Positions 21,680 to 30,797 of a DNA stretch of 64,000 bases are shown here, piece by piece. Position numbers and translations under genes: made by a program. The first letter of the stretch is position 1. The number at the start of each line of letters is the position of its first letter. The notes beneath the pieces were generated by a model. It saw only the letters and a program-made list of their open reading frames with translations, was not told where the DNA came from and searched no databases. The DNA comes from Tomitella cavernea (GTDB taxonomy: Bacteria; Actinomycetota; Actinomycetes; Mycobacteriales; Mycobacteriaceae): the NCBI RefSeq assembly GCF_016599145.1, contig NZ_JAENKO010000002.1, forward strand, positions 148,032 to 212,031, written 5' to 3'.

Positions 21680-23290
21680 TCACATTCTGAAGACACCGAA
21701 GTCGCCGGTGCCCTCGATCGGTGCGGACGCGATGGCGGACAGGCACATGCCCAGGACCGTCCGGGTATCGCGCGGGTCGATGATGCCGTCGTCGAACACA
21801 CGGCCGGACAGGAACATCGGCAGCGACTCGGCCTCGATCTGTGCTTCGACCATGGCGCGCATCCCGGCGTCGGCCTCCTCGTCGAACGGCCGGCCCTTCG
21901 CCTCCGCGCTCGCGCGGCTGACTATGGAGATGACCCCGGCCAGTTGTGCGGGCCCCATCACCGCGGATTTGGCGCTCGGCCAGGCGAACAGGAAGCGCGG
22001 GTCGTACGCCCTGCCGCACATCCCGTAGTGGCCGGCACCGTAGGACGCGCCGATGAGCAGGGATATGTGCGGCACCGTCGAGTTGGAGACCGCGTTGATC
22101 ATCATCGCGCCGTGCTTGATGATCCCGCCCTGCTCGTACTCCGCGCCCACCATGTAGCCGGTGGTGTTGTGCAGGAACAGCAGGGGGGTGTCCGCGCGGT
22201 TGGCGAGCTGGATGAACTGCGCCGCCTTCTGCGCCTCCTCGGAGAACAACACGCCGCGCGCGTTGGCGAGGATGCCGATGGGATAGCCGTGCAGCCGCGC
22301 CCATCCGGTGACCAGCGACGAGCCGTAGAGCGCCTTGAACTCGTCGAACTCGGACCCGTCGACGATGCGCGCGATCACCTCGCGCGGGTCGAACGGCACC
22401 TTGAGGTCCTCCGGCACGATGCCCAGGAGTTCCTCGGTGCCGTGGAGCGGCTCGCGCGCACGGCCTTCGGGGCCGAGGTCCGGCGCGGGCCCCTGCTTGC
22501 GCCAGTTCAGTCGCTTGACGATGGACCGGCCGATGCGGAGGGCGTCGTACTCGTCCTGCGCGAAGTAGTCGGCCAGCCCGGACGTGCGGGCGTGCATCTC
22601 CGCGCCGCCGAGCGACTCGTCGTCTGCGACCTCCCCGGTGGCCATCTTCACCAGCGGCGGCCCGCCGAGGAACACCTTGGAACGGTCCTTGACCATGACC
22701 ACGTGGTCGGACATTCCCGGAATGTATGCGCCGCCGGCGGTGGAGTTCCCGAACACCAATGCCACCGTGGGGATTCCCGCAGCCGAGGCGCGGGTGAGGT
22801 CGCGGAACATCCGCCCGCCGGGGATGAAGACCTCCTTCTGCGTGGGCAGATCGGCGCCCGCCGACTCCACGAGCGAAATGACCGGCAGCCGGTTCTGCCG
22901 GACGATCTCGTTGACGCGGAACGACTTCTTGATCGTCCACGGGTTCGACGCCCCGCCGCGGCTGGTGGGGTCGTTGGCGACGATCATGCATTCGACGCCC
23001 TCGACCACGCCGATCCCCGCGACCACGTTGGCGCCGACGGGGAAGTCGGTCCCCCAGGCGGCGAGCGTGCACAACTCGAGGAACGGGGAGTCCTCGTCGA
23101 TGAGCAGCTCGATGCGTTCGCGGGCGAGCAACTTGCCGCGCTTCCGATGCCGCTCGACGTACTTCTCCCCGCCGCCGGCGAGCGCCTTGTCCACCTCGGT
23201 GCCGATCTCGTCGAGCTTGCGCCCCATGGCGTCGGCCGCGGCGCGGTACTCCTCCGACCCGGTGTCGAGAAGCGTCTTCAGTGTGCTCAT
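21680..23290 (-). CDS. Acyl-CoA carboxylase beta subunit (carboxyltransferase)
   Basis: Carboxyltransferase of 536 residues that moves the carboxyl group from biotin to an acyl-CoA. Conserved features include KLLARERIELLID near residue 50, STAGGAYIPGMSDH near residue 190, the VFLGGPPLVKMATGE segment near 215 and the second-half oxyanion segment NARGVLFSEEAQKAAQFI near 375. Length and motifs fit the MCC/GCC beta group rather than AccD5-type propionyl-CoA carboxylase. The ATG at 23290 overlaps the preceding dehydrogenase stop (ATGA). The substrate, a 3-methylcrotonyl-CoA or longer branched enoyl-CoA, is inferred from gene order. Confidence 0.9.
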   Translation of the reverse strand: MSTLKTLLDTGSEEYRAAADAMGRKLDEIGTEVDKALAGGGEKYVERHRKRGKLLARERIELLIDEDSPFLELCTLAAWGTDFPVGANVVAGIGVVEGVECMIVANDPTSRGGASNPWTIKKSFRVNEIVRQNRLPVISLVESAGADLPTQKEVFIPGGRMFRDLTRASAAGIPTVALVFGNSTAGGAYIPGMSDHVVMVKDRSKVFLGGPPLVKMATGEVADDESLGGAEMHARTSGLADYFAQDEYDALRIGRSIVKRLNWRKQGPAPDLGPEGRAREPLHGTEELLGIVPEDLKVPFDPREVIARIVDGSEFDEFKALYGSSLVTGWARLHGYPIGILANARGVLFSEEAQKAAQFIQLANRADTPLLFLHNTTGYMVGAEYEQGGIIKHGAMMINAVSNSTVPHISLLIGASYGAGHYGMCGRAYDPRFLFAWPSAKSAVMGPAQLAGVISIVSRASAEAKGRPFDEEADAGMRAMVEAQIEAESLPMFLSGRVFDDGIIDPRDTRTVLGMCLSAIASAPIEGTGDFGVFRM

Positions 23291-24507
23291 CGCTGGAACC
23301 CCAATCGCTTTGCCGCCAGTCCGTTCAGGATCTCTGTGGTGCCGCCGCCGATGCCGAGGATGCGCATGTCCCGGTACTGGCGTTCCACCTCGCTCTCGCG
23401 CATGTACCCCATTCCGCCGAAGAGTTGGACCGCCTTGTGCGCCACCCATTCGCCGGTCTCCACCGCGGTGTTCTTCGCGAAGCAGACCTCCGCCACCAAG
23501 TCGGTGTCGCCCGCCGCGTAACGGTCCACGACGTGCCGCGTGTACACCCGGGCGATGTCGATGCGGCGGGCCATCTCCGTCAGCGTGTCCTGCACCGACT
23601 GGCGCGCGATGAGCGGTCTGCCGAACGTCTCCCGGTCGCGGCACCACGCCAGGGTCAGGTCGAGGCAGCGCTGGGCCGCCGAGTAGGCCTGCGCGGCCAG
23701 CGCGACCCGCTCGGTGACGAAGGCCTGCGCGATCTGCAGGAAGCCGCTGTTCTCGGGGCCCACGAGGTTGCCCACGGGTACCCGGCATCCGGCGAAGGAC
23801 AGCTCGGCCGTGTCGGAGGCCAGCCAGCCCATCTTGTCGAGTCTGCGGGCCACCTCGAACCCGGGCGTGCCCTTGTCCACCACCAGCAGCGACACGCCTG
23901 CGGCGCCGCCGCCACCCGGTGCGCCGGGGTCTCCCGTGCGCACCGCGGTGACGACGAAGTCGGCGCGCACGCCGGAGGTGATGAAGGTCTTGGCACCGTC
24001 CACCACGTAGTGGTCGCCGTCGCGGACCGCGCGGGTGCGCAGGTGGCCGACGTCCGAGCCGCCGCCGGGTTCGGTGACCGCGAGCGCACCGATCGCCGTG
24101 CCCTCCAGCGTGGGTCGCACCCACCGGTCGATCTGCCCGGCGTCGCCGGCCGCGATGAGGTGCGGCACCGCGATCCCACAGGTGAACAGCGAGGCGAACA
24201 GCCCGCCGGAGCAGCCGTCGTAGTGCATCTGCTCGCAGATGATCACCGCGTCCCGCGGCGACCCGCCCCCGCCCCCGGCGGATTCCGGGAACGAGGCGCC
24301 GAGCAGCCCCAGCTCCCCCGCCGTGCGGTGCAGGCTCCGGGGGAGTTCACCGGCGCGTTCCCACTCGTCCTGTTGCGGCCGCACGTCGCGGGCCATGAAG
24401 GCGCTCACGGTCGCGCGCAGCGCGGACGCGTCGGGGCCGTTCCACAGGTCCTGCGCCGGACCCACGCTCGCCGTGTCCCCCGTACTCGTCATGTTCCCTG
24501 TGCTCAC
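23287..24507 (-). CDS. Acyl-CoA dehydrogenase (second copy)
   Basis: FAD enzyme of 406 residues. It contains ALAVTEPGGGSDVGHLRT (~residue 145) and the C-terminal VQLFGGMGYMRESEVERQYRD (~370), which are the family's FAD/substrate and subunit-contact regions. The GTG at 24507 is chosen because it overlaps the AtuA-like stop (GTGA) and follows a GAGGAG site at good spacing; an ATG lies five codons inside. It is only distantly similar to the acyl-CoA dehydrogenase at 18.4-19.5 kb, so the two probably act on different intermediates of the same pathway. Confidence 0.9.
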   Translation of the reverse strand: MSTGNMTSTGDTASVGPAQDLWNGPDASALRATVSAFMARDVRPQQDEWERAGELPRSLHRTAGELGLLGASFPESAGGGGGSPRDAVIICEQMHYDGCSGGLFASLFTCGIAVPHLIAAGDAGQIDRWVRPTLEGTAIGALAVTEPGGGSDVGHLRTRAVRDGDHYVVDGAKTFITSGVRADFVVTAVRTGDPGAPGGGGAAGVSLLVVDKGTPGFEVARRLDKMGWLASDTAELSFAGCRVPVGNLVGPENSGFLQIAQAFVTERVALAAQAYSAAQRCLDLTLAWCRDRETFGRPLIARQSVQDTLTEMARRIDIARVYTRHVVDRYAAGDTDLVAEVCFAKNTAVETGEWVAHKAVQLFGGMGYMRESEVERQYRDMRILGIGGGTTEILNGLAAKRLGFQR

Positions 24508-26264
24508 AGCGCGGACTCCTCGACGTCGATTCCGGTGGCCGCGACGGACGCGGGCATGTCGATGCGGCGCGAACGCAGCCACTCGGCCAGGCCCTTGGCC
24601 TGCGGGTCGAATCGCGCATTGTAGGCGACGCCCTGTCCGAGGATCCCCTCGATCACGAAGTTGACCGCGCGCAGATTCGGCAGCACCGTGCGCGTGATCG
24701 GCAGGCCCGCGGTCTCCGGCAGCATCCTGCGCAGTTCGTCGATCGTCAGCGCGCGCGCGAGCCAGCGCCACTGCGCGTCGGTGCGGACCCAGACGCCGAT
24801 GTTGGCGTTGCCGCCCTTGTCGCCGCTGCGGGCCGCGGCCACGGCGCCCAGCGGAAGATTGCGCGTCGGACCGGGATCTCCGTCGTCCCCGCTCTCGGCC
24901 TCCGGCGGACCGGGATCCCGGACCGGTTCCAGCCCGCGGGTCTCGTCGGCCGGCGGAATGTCCACCCGCGTCCCGTCCGGCAGCACCGCCACGTGCGGCA
25001 CCTTGTGGCGGTCGACGTACCCGGCCGTGAACACGCCGTAGGGTGCGGCCTTCCCGGGCATCGACGTGAGCGTGGCACCCGGGTACCCGGCCAGCGCGAG
25101 CTCGACGGCGACATTGGAGAACGCCCGGCCCACCGTGTCCGGGTCCCGGTCCCGCACCGCGCAGGTGAGCAGCGCGCTCGCCTGCTGCTGAGTGGGGGCG
25201 TCGGGCCGGTCCACCCGTGCAAGGTCCCAGGTGAGCTCCGCGGGGCGGACGGGCAGCCACGATTCGAGCTGCCGCCGGGACAGCTCCGCCTTCGCCTCGA
25301 TGTCGAGCCCGGTCAGCACGAAGGTCATCTCGTTGCGGAACCCGCCCAGCGAGTTCAGCGAGACCTTGAGGTCCGGCGGCGGGGGCTCGCCGTGCACCCC
25401 GGTGATCGACACGCGGTCGGGGCCGTCCTGCGCGAGGGCGACCGTGTCCAGGCGCGCGGTGGCGTCCGGATTGGCGTAGCGCGCGGTCTGGATCTCGTAC
25501 ATCAGCTGCGCGGTGACCGTGTCGACGGTGACCGCACCGGCCGTGTCCGGATGCTTGGTGATCACCGACGAGCCGTCGCGCCGGATCTCCGCCAGCGGGA
25601 AGCCGGGCCGAGACATGTCGGCGATCTCGCGGAAGAACGCGAAGTTGCCGCCGGTGGCCTGCGTGCCGCACTCGATGACGTGCCCTGCGACCACGGCCCC
25701 GGCGATCGCGTCGTAGTCCGTGCGCCCCCAGCCGAAGTGGGCGGCCGCCGGGCCGACGATCACCGACGCGTCGGTGACCCGCCCGGTCACCACCACGTCC
25801 GCACCCGAGCCCAGCGCCTCCACGATCCCCCACGACCCCAGGTATGCATTGGCGGTGAGCGGTTCGCCCAGTCCCAGCTCCGCGGCGCGCGGCGCCAGGT
25901 CGTCGCCCTCGACATGCGCGACCGTCGCGGTCAGCCCAAGCTCCTGCGTCAACTCCCGCAGCCGCGCGGCGAGTCCCGCGGGGTTGAGTCCGCCCGCATT
26001 CGCGACGATCCGCACCCCCTTGTCCAGCGCCAGGCCCAGACAGTCCTCGAGCTGACGCACGAAAGTCTTGGCGTAGCCGAGCTCGGGATGCTTCATCCGG
26101 TCGCGGCCGAGGATGAGCATGGTGAGCTCGGCGAGGTAGTCGCCGGTGAGCACGTCCACATCGCCGCCATCGAGCATCTCGCGCATGGCCGAGATGCGGT
26201 CGCCGTAGAAGCCGGAGCAGTTGCCGACGCGGATCAGGTCCGGGTCGGGTGCCAGAGAAATCAT
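24504..26264 (-). CDS. AtuA-family (DUF1446) protein
   Basis: A 586-residue member of the acyclic terpene utilisation AtuA family. Recognisable are [16 protein letters not shown] at residues ~12-27, [19 protein letters not shown] (~42-60) and the [10 protein letters not shown] stretch near residue 90. Its biochemical role is not established, but the gene is found with geranyl-CoA carboxylase genes in Pseudomonas and with branched-chain acyl-CoA genes in actinobacteria. The C-terminal part has a shorter conserved block ([20 protein letters not shown]) typical of the family. The ATG at 26264 overlaps the upstream stop and follows a GGAGGAG site. Confidence 0.88.
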   Translation of the reverse strand: MISLAPDPDLIRVGNCSGFYGDRISAMREMLDGGDVDVLTGDYLAELTMLILGRDRMKHPELGYAKTFVRQLEDCLGLALDKGVRIVANAGGLNPAGLAARLRELTQELGLTATVAHVEGDDLAPRAAELGLGEPLTANAYLGSWGIVEALGSGADVVVTGRVTDASVIVGPAAAHFGWGRTDYDAIAGAVVAGHVIECGTQATGGNFAFFREIADMSRPGFPLAEIRRDGSSVITKHPDTAGAVTVDTVTAQLMYEIQTARYANPDATARLDTVALAQDGPDRVSITGVHGEPPPPDLKVSLNSLGGFRNEMTFVLTGLDIEAKAELSRRQLESWLPVRPAELTWDLARVDRPDAPTQQQASALLTCAVRDRDPDTVGRAFSNVAVELALAGYPGATLTSMPGKAAPYGVFTAGYVDRHKVPHVAVLPDGTRVDIPPADETRGLEPVRDPGPPEAESGDDGDPGPTRNLPLGAVAAARSGDKGGNANIGVWVRTDAQWRWLARALTIDELRRMLPETAGLPITRTVLPNLRAVNFVIEGILGQGVAYNARFDPQAKGLAEWLRSRRIDMPASVAATGIDVEESAL

Positions 26265-27073
26265 CGGGTCTCCTCCCGTCGCGGCCGTTCCGAATGCGGC
26301 GGGCGCCCGCCTCCCGGTGCGCCCGCGAACGCCTGCGCGATCGTCATCCATCGCCGCGCGTCGTCGCCTTCGGCCTTGATGTCGAGGTCGTCGGGATGCC
26401 GCCGCTGGGTGACGAGCAGGCAGAAGTCCAGCGCCGGGCCGGTGATCCGCTGCGCCGCGTCGTCGGGACCCCACACCCAGTCGTCGCCGTCGGGGGCCGT
26501 GAGTTCCACTCGGAACGCCTCGGCCGGCGGCGGCAGTTCGTGCACCGCATACGCGAAGTCGCGCGTGCGGACGCCGATGTGGGCGACGTGCCGCAGCCGG
26601 CTCGTCGGTGCCTTTGCCACACCCAGCGCGTCCGCGACGTCCTCGCCGTGCGCCCAGGTCTCCATGATCCGCGCGGTGGCCATGGACACCGGGCTCATCG
26701 GCGGGCCGAACCACTGCACCTTCTCGCCTGCCGGCCTGTCGCGCAGCGCCTGCGTGAGCGCGGCCCGCCCCTCTCGCCAGCGCGTGAGCAGCGCTGCGGG
26801 CGCGATGCTCGCCCACCGGTCCGCCCCCGCGTCGACGAACCCGGTCGGGTCGGCCCAGGCCTCCGCGACCAGTTCCTGAAACCGGGGCTCGTCGGTCGCG
26901 GCGGTCAGCGATGCGGCATCCGTCCAGGCGAGATGTCCGATCTGGTGCGCGATGGTCCACCCGGCGGCCGGAGTCGGCGTGGACCAGTCATCAGAGTCCA
27001 GGCCGGCGACGAGAGCATCGAGTGCGTCGCCTTCCGCGTCGAGGTCCGCCAGGACCGGTTCGAGTTCAGCCAC
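26261..27073 (-). CDS. TIGR03084-family protein (DinB/mycothiol isomerase-like)
   Basis: First gene of the catabolic operon, about 270 residues. The N-terminal four-helix region with [15 protein letters not shown] (~residue 35) and [15 protein letters not shown] (~150) matches the mycothiol-dependent maleylpyruvate isomerase/DinB metal-binding fold, the histidines being the likely metal ligands; the function of the TIGR03084 group itself is unknown. I prefer the GTG at 27073: it gives the usual family length, and an upstream ATG lies inside the 22-bp palindrome that looks like an operator. No Shine-Dalgarno sequence precedes this GTG, while a -35/-10 pair ends 6 nt before it, which suggests a leaderless transcript. 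Confidence 0.8.
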   Translation of the reverse strand: MAELEPVLADLDAEGDALDALVAGLDSDDWSTPTPAAGWTIAHQIGHLAWTDAASLTAATDEPRFQELVAEAWADPTGFVDAGADRWASIAPAALLTRWREGRAALTQALRDRPAGEKVQWFGPPMSPVSMATARIMETWAHGEDVADALGVAKAPTSRLRHVAHIGVRTRDFAYAVHELPPPAEAFRVELTAPDGDDWVWGPDDAAQRITGPALDFCLLVTQRRHPDDLDIKAEGDDARRWMTIAQAFAGAPGGGRPPHSERPRREETR

Positions 27074-27100
27074 GTGCACAGCATCACACAGGATCAGCGA

Positions 27101-27122
27101 ACAATCAAGCATGCTTGATTGT
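27101..27122. promoter_or_regulatory. 22-bp perfect palindrome, operator overlapping operon promoter
   Basis: Each half is ACAATCAAGCA and its exact reverse complement, with no spacer. On the minus strand the right half supplies a -35-like TTGATT (27108-27103), followed after 17 nt by GATGCT (27085-27080) and, 6 nt later, the proposed GTG start at 27073. A dimeric TetR-type repressor bound here would block the polymerase. The best candidate in the window is the TetR protein at 16.8-17.5 kb, at the far end of the same operon. The palindrome is seen directly; promoter and regulator are inference. Confidence 0.75.
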
Positions 27123-27244
27123 TTTGGAGCGAGGATCCACAGCTCCGATGCGAAGCCCGCGCCTCGCACGTGCACGGTGTTCGGCAGGTTCAGCGCCTCG
27201 CTCGCCGGGCAGGGATAAGGTCCGTCGTGGCCGACGGAAGCGAG

Positions 27245-27295
27245 TAACGGGGAGCTCAGGGGGCCGGCGGCGCCCCGTCGGCTCCCTGCCCCGTT
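27245..27295 (-). terminator. Possible hairpin after the 27.3 kb gene
   Basis: Outer arms AACGGGG and CCCCGTT pair around an internal GC-rich region that can fold further, directly after the TAG stop at 27296-27298. There is no T-run. Pairing of the inner part is imperfect, so this is only a candidate. Confidence 0.3.
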
Positions 27296-28807
27296 CTACA
27301 GCCGCGCCATCCCCAGCAGCGCCGCGAACCCGAGCACCGTCTTCGGCTCATACCCGGAACGCCACAGCCCCCCGTGCGCCGCCTGATCCGCGAAAAGGCG
27401 CTCGGGATGCGTACGCGTGCCGGCATCGTGGTGGAGATCGTGTGCCAGCAGCGCCGCCATGAGCACGCGGGTGGTGTCGGCCGCGAAGATCTCGACCCCG
27501 AAGTGCCGCGCCCCCTTGTAGGCGGATGCCAGCACCTTGTTCTTGGTCACCGAGCGGGTCCACGACGCCGGCGCCACGTTGAACGACACCGTGTGCCCGG
27601 CACGCTCGGCGGTGACGCCGCGCCATCGCTGCAGCCGCTTGGCCATCGCGTAGCTCGGCCCCTGCTGCGGCACGAGGATGTCGGCCACGCCGGTGCCGTC
27701 GGTGTGCACGGACCTGTACGACGGCTCGAACAGCGCGCCGCGGCCCGCGAGGCGCAGCGGCGCCTGCAGATACCGCTTGGCGTCGCGGCGGTCCCAGGCC
27801 CCGTGCCCGGCTGCGACCACCTCGGGCGGCACGACGAACGCGTCCGTCGGCGTCTGCAGATAGGCGAGCGCGGTCGACGGGTGCCCGGCCAGGAGCCGCT
27901 CGATGATGAGGTCGGTGGCCATGCTGATGCGCACGTGCGCGCCCCGGTCCGCGTAGGCGTACATGCCGAACACCATCCGCGATCCCGCGGCGTCGCCCGC
28001 GCCCGCGTGCCCGCCCAGCCAGGCGGTCGCCGCGGCGGGCTCGCCGACGATGTCCAGACCCGGGGCCCCGTCAGCGGACACCGGGAAGCGGACACGCCCC
28101 GCCCCCCGCTCCGCCGTCCGTATGATCCGGTCCCACACCCGCTCCGCCGGCAGGTCGACGGCGAGGATGTCCGCGCCCCACCGTGCGAAGGGTTCGAGCG
28201 GGCTCAGCTCGCCGCCCGCGCCCATCATCGCGATGGTGCGCCCGGGCAGCGCGAGCCACTCCGGGTTCTCCACCACCCGCGTGATCGCCGCCGCGAACGA
28301 GGGCTCGACGGCCCCCGCCGCCACCCACCGGTCGAGCTGTGCCACGAGCGCGTGACCCTCGAGGAGGCCGTCCCGATACGGCACGCGCAGCACCGGGTCG
28401 GGCGTCGCCGTGCCGATGACCTGCCCGGTCGCCGGGGCCGGGACCGACCATTCCGCGTCGCCGACCTCATCGAGCGGCACGGCGCCTTCGACGGACTCCC
28501 AGACGAGCCGGCGGCGCGCCTGCGCGATCCCGGCTTCCGCGATGGCCCACGCCGTGTCCGCGTCCCGCGCAGAAAGGGAGGTCAGCTCCGCCATCAGCGG
28601 AGCGTAGTCCGTGCGCCAGTCGCGGCGGCGCTCCACGCGCGCAGCGAGGTCGTCCGACGCTGCGCCCGCCGCGGCGGCGAGCACGCTGCGCATCGGGTCC
28701 GTCGTCGGCCGCGAGTCCCCCGCACGGGCGAATTCCACCCCCGCCGGAGGCGCCGTGGCCGGTGCGTCCGTGCCGTGCGCTCCCGCGGTTGCGGCCGTCT
28801 CGCTCAT
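27296..28807 (-). CDS. Conserved protein of unknown function, 503 aa
   Basis: I do not recognise a named family. The protein is soluble with no signal or membrane segment. Residues ~175-215 (LPGRTIAMMGAGGELSPLEP, then ILAVDLP) look like the glycine-rich turn and second strand of a nucleotide-binding Rossmann fold, so an oxidoreductase or nucleotide-sugar role is possible. The C-terminal quarter has conserved-looking blocks SVTKNKVLASAYKGARHFG and HDLHHDAGTRTHPERLFADQ; the cluster of histidines in the latter might bind a metal. The ATG at 28807 follows an AAGGA site, with a plausible TATAGAT -10 box about 50 nt upstream. It is monocistronic, divergent from the DUF1992 gene. Confidence 0.75.
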   Translation of the reverse strand: MSETAATAGAHGTDAPATAPPAGVEFARAGDSRPTTDPMRSVLAAAAGAASDDLAARVERRRDWRTDYAPLMAELTSLSARDADTAWAIAEAGIAQARRRLVWESVEGAVPLDEVGDAEWSVPAPATGQVIGTATPDPVLRVPYRDGLLEGHALVAQLDRWVAAGAVEPSFAAAITRVVENPEWLALPGRTIAMMGAGGELSPLEPFARWGADILAVDLPAERVWDRIIRTAERGAGRVRFPVSADGAPGLDIVGEPAAATAWLGGHAGAGDAAGSRMVFGMYAYADRGAHVRISMATDLIIERLLAGHPSTALAYLQTPTDAFVVPPEVVAAGHGAWDRRDAKRYLQAPLRLAGRGALFEPSYRSVHTDGTGVADILVPQQGPSYAMAKRLQRWRGVTAERAGHTVSFNVAPASWTRSVTKNKVLASAYKGARHFGVEIFAADTTRVLMAALLAHDLHHDAGTRTHPERLFADQAAHGGLWRSGYEPKTVLGFAALLGMARL

Positions 28808-28856
28808 CAGGGTCCTTCCGGTTCGACGGGTCGCGGATCCGGCGGCCCTCCCCCGA

Positions 28857-28862
28857 TCTATA
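28857..28862 (-). promoter_or_regulatory. -10 box for the 27.3-28.8 kb gene
   Basis: Minus-strand TATAGA about 50 nt upstream of the ATG at 28807. No good -35 is visible at the right distance, so this is tentative. Confidence 0.35.
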
Positions 28863-28950
28863 CCGGCCGAGAACCGTACGGGCGAGTACACGGTCCGCCG
28901 GCAAGACTGCGCACGGCGCTTGCCGCGCCGGGCGCTCACGCCGACAATGT

Positions 28951-28988
28951 GCACCAGGCGGGGCGAGAGGCACCAGGCGGGGCGAGAG
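28951..28988. repeat. 19-bp perfect tandem duplication
   Basis: Two identical adjacent 19-bp units (28951-28969, 28970-28988), GCACCAGGCGGGGCGAGAG each, in the divergent intergenic region 39 nt upstream of the DUF1992-glutaredoxin start. It may be a recent slippage event or a duplicated regulatory site. Confidence 0.9.
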
Positions 28989-29026
28989 CCGGAGAACCCC
29001 GGGATATCGGCCGGAGGGACGGATCC

Positions 29027-29800
29027 ATGACCGAGCGCAAGCCGGCGGGCGTGACCATCGAATCCTGGGTGGAACGGCAGATCCGCGTCGCGGCCGAGCG
29101 CGGCGACCTCGACGGACTGCCCGGAGCGGGCAAGCCCATCCCCCCGTCGCCCGTGGAGGACGATACGGGCTGGGTGCGCCGCAAGCTCGAAGAGGAGGGC
29201 CTGTCCACCGATGCGCTGCTGCCGATGTCGCTGCAGCTCCGGCGGGAGATCGACCGTCTGCCCCGCACGCTCGCGGACATCGACCCGCGTGCACCCGGCG
29301 CGGAAGCCGAGGTGCGCACCCACGTCGCCGACCTCAACCGCCGCATCGCGGAATGGGTGCGCGCCCCGTCGCCGCCGGTACTGCCGATCGCGCCGGTCCC
29401 CGTCGACGCCGCCGTCGCCCGGTGGCGTGCGGAGGGCCCGGCCGCCGGTGCGCCCGTCCCCGGCGCCGCACCGATCACCCGCCCCGTACGCGAGGAAGCG
29501 AGCCCTGCCACAGTGACCGACGACCCCCGAACCGACGGCTCCCGCCCTCCCGACCGCGAAGTCATCGTCTATTGGCGCCCCGGCTGCGTGTTCTGCCAAC
29601 GCCTGCGCGCGATCCTGTGGGCCCGGCGGCTGCGCCCCACGATGATCAACATCTGGGACGACGCTCGGGCCGCCGCCTTCGTCCGATCCGTCGCGGACGG
29701 CGACGAGACCGTCCCCACGGTGGTGATCGACGGGGTCGCGCACGTCAATCCGGCCCCCAAGACGGTGGTGGCCGCACTGCGGCGGGGACGGCCCGCCTGA
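29027..29800 (+). CDS. DUF1992 (DnaJ-like) protein fused to a glutaredoxin domain
   Basis: One continuous 257-residue frame with two recognisable parts. Residues 1-~125 are a DUF1992 domain (IESWVERQIRVAAERGDLDG, then LPGAGKPI), the DnaJ-subfamily-C28-like module of unknown function. After a Pro/Ala linker, residues ~175-257 are a glutaredoxin/mycoredoxin-like thioredoxin fold with active-site CVFC in YWRPGCVFCQRLR, a cis-Pro segment ETVPTVVIDG and the C-terminal helix. The ATG has a GGAGGG site 8 nt upstream. An in-frame GTG at 29513 lies just before the redox domain and could start a separate glutaredoxin; no stop separates the two. The gene converges with the oxidoreductase, with stops 4 nt apart. 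Confidence 0.82.
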   Translation: MTERKPAGVTIESWVERQIRVAAERGDLDGLPGAGKPIPPSPVEDDTGWVRRKLEEEGLSTDALLPMSLQLRREIDRLPRTLADIDPRAPGAEAEVRTHVADLNRRIAEWVRAPSPPVLPIAPVPVDAAVARWRAEGPAAGAPVPGAAPITRPVREEASPATVTDDPRTDGSRPPDREVIVYWRPGCVFCQRLRAILWARRLRPTMINIWDDARAAAFVRSVADGDETVPTVVIDGVAHVNPAPKTVVAALRRGRPA

Positions 29801-29804
29801 CCGA

Positions 29805-30797
29805 TCACCCGTTGATGTCGATGACGACGCGCCCGCGTGTCCTGCCCGCCAGAATGTCCTCGGCGAGCTGCGGGATGTCCGCGAACCCGCGCGTGGTGGT
29901 GAGGCGCGCCAGCAGGTCCTGCGGGAGGTCCGCGCCCAGCCGGGCCCACGCCTCGGTGCGCACGTCGGCGGGGCACTGCACCGAGTCCACTCCCAGCAGC
30001 GACACCCCGCGCAGGATGAACGGCAGCACCGTGGCGGGCAGGTCGTTGCCGCCGGCGAGCCCGCACGCGGCGACGGAACCGCGGTATGCGGTCTGCGACA
30101 GCACGGACACCAGCGTCGTGCTGCCCACCGCGTCCACCGCGTGCGCCCACCGTTCCTTCTGCAGCGGACGCCCCGCCCCGGACAGTTCCGCGCGGTCCAC
30201 GAACGACGCCGCGCCCAGGTCGGTGAGATACCCGTGCGACTCCGGGCGGCCGGTCGCGGCGACCACCTCGTAGCCGAGCTTCGCGAGCACAGCAACGGCC
30301 ACACTGCCCACTCCGCCCGACGCGCCGGTGACCAGCACCGGCCCTTGGCCGGGTGTCGCCCCCGACCCTTCGAGCGCGAGTACGCACAGCATGGCGGTCA
30401 GCCCCGCCGTCCCGATCGCCATCGACTGCTCCGCGGTGAGCGCTTCCGGCCGGGCGACCAGCCACTCCCCGCGCACCCGCTGGCGCGTGGTGTAGCCGCC
30501 GGGATGCGTCTCGGAGAGCCCCCATCCGGTGAGCACCACGTCATCGCCCGGCTTCCAGCGCGGCGACTTCGAGGCGGACACCGTACCCGCCAGGTCGATC
30601 CCGCACACCATCGGCAACCTGCGTGCGATGGGCCCCTTGCCCGTCACTGCGAGCCCGTCCTTGAAGTTGAGCGACGAGTGCGTGACGTCCACCGTCACGT
30701 CGCCGTCCGGCAGGTCCGCATCGGTCAGCCGCCGCAACCGCGCGGGCTCGCCCTTCTCTTCGACGACGTACGCAGGATAGGTGCCGTCTGCGCTCAT
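29805..30797 (-). CDS. YhdH/AcuI-type quinone oxidoreductase (acryloyl-CoA reductase-like)
   Basis: Medium-chain dehydrogenase/reductase of 330 residues, close to the usual 324-330 of YhdH. The N-terminal HSSLNFKDGLAVTGKG, PMVCGIDLAGTV and the GWGLSETHPGG segment identify the subgroup, and the NADPH loop is VTGASGGVGSVAVAVLAKLG near residue 150. It lacks the zinc ligands of alcohol dehydrogenases, as expected. Known members reduce acryloyl-CoA or quinones with NADPH. The ATG at 30797 precedes the conserved YPAYVV strand; an upstream start at 30899 would add an unrelated Arg-rich segment. Confidence 0.9.
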   Translation of the reverse strand: MSADGTYPAYVVEEKGEPARLRRLTDADLPDGDVTVDVTHSSLNFKDGLAVTGKGPIARRLPMVCGIDLAGTVSASKSPRWKPGDDVVLTGWGLSETHPGGYTTRQRVRGEWLVARPEALTAEQSMAIGTAGLTAMLCVLALEGSGATPGQGPVLVTGASGGVGSVAVAVLAKLGYEVVAATGRPESHGYLTDLGAASFVDRAELSGAGRPLQKERWAHAVDAVGSTTLVSVLSQTAYRGSVAACGLAGGNDLPATVLPFILRGVSLLGVDSVQCPADVRTEAWARLGADLPQDLLARLTTTRGFADIPQLAEDILAGRTRGRVVIDING

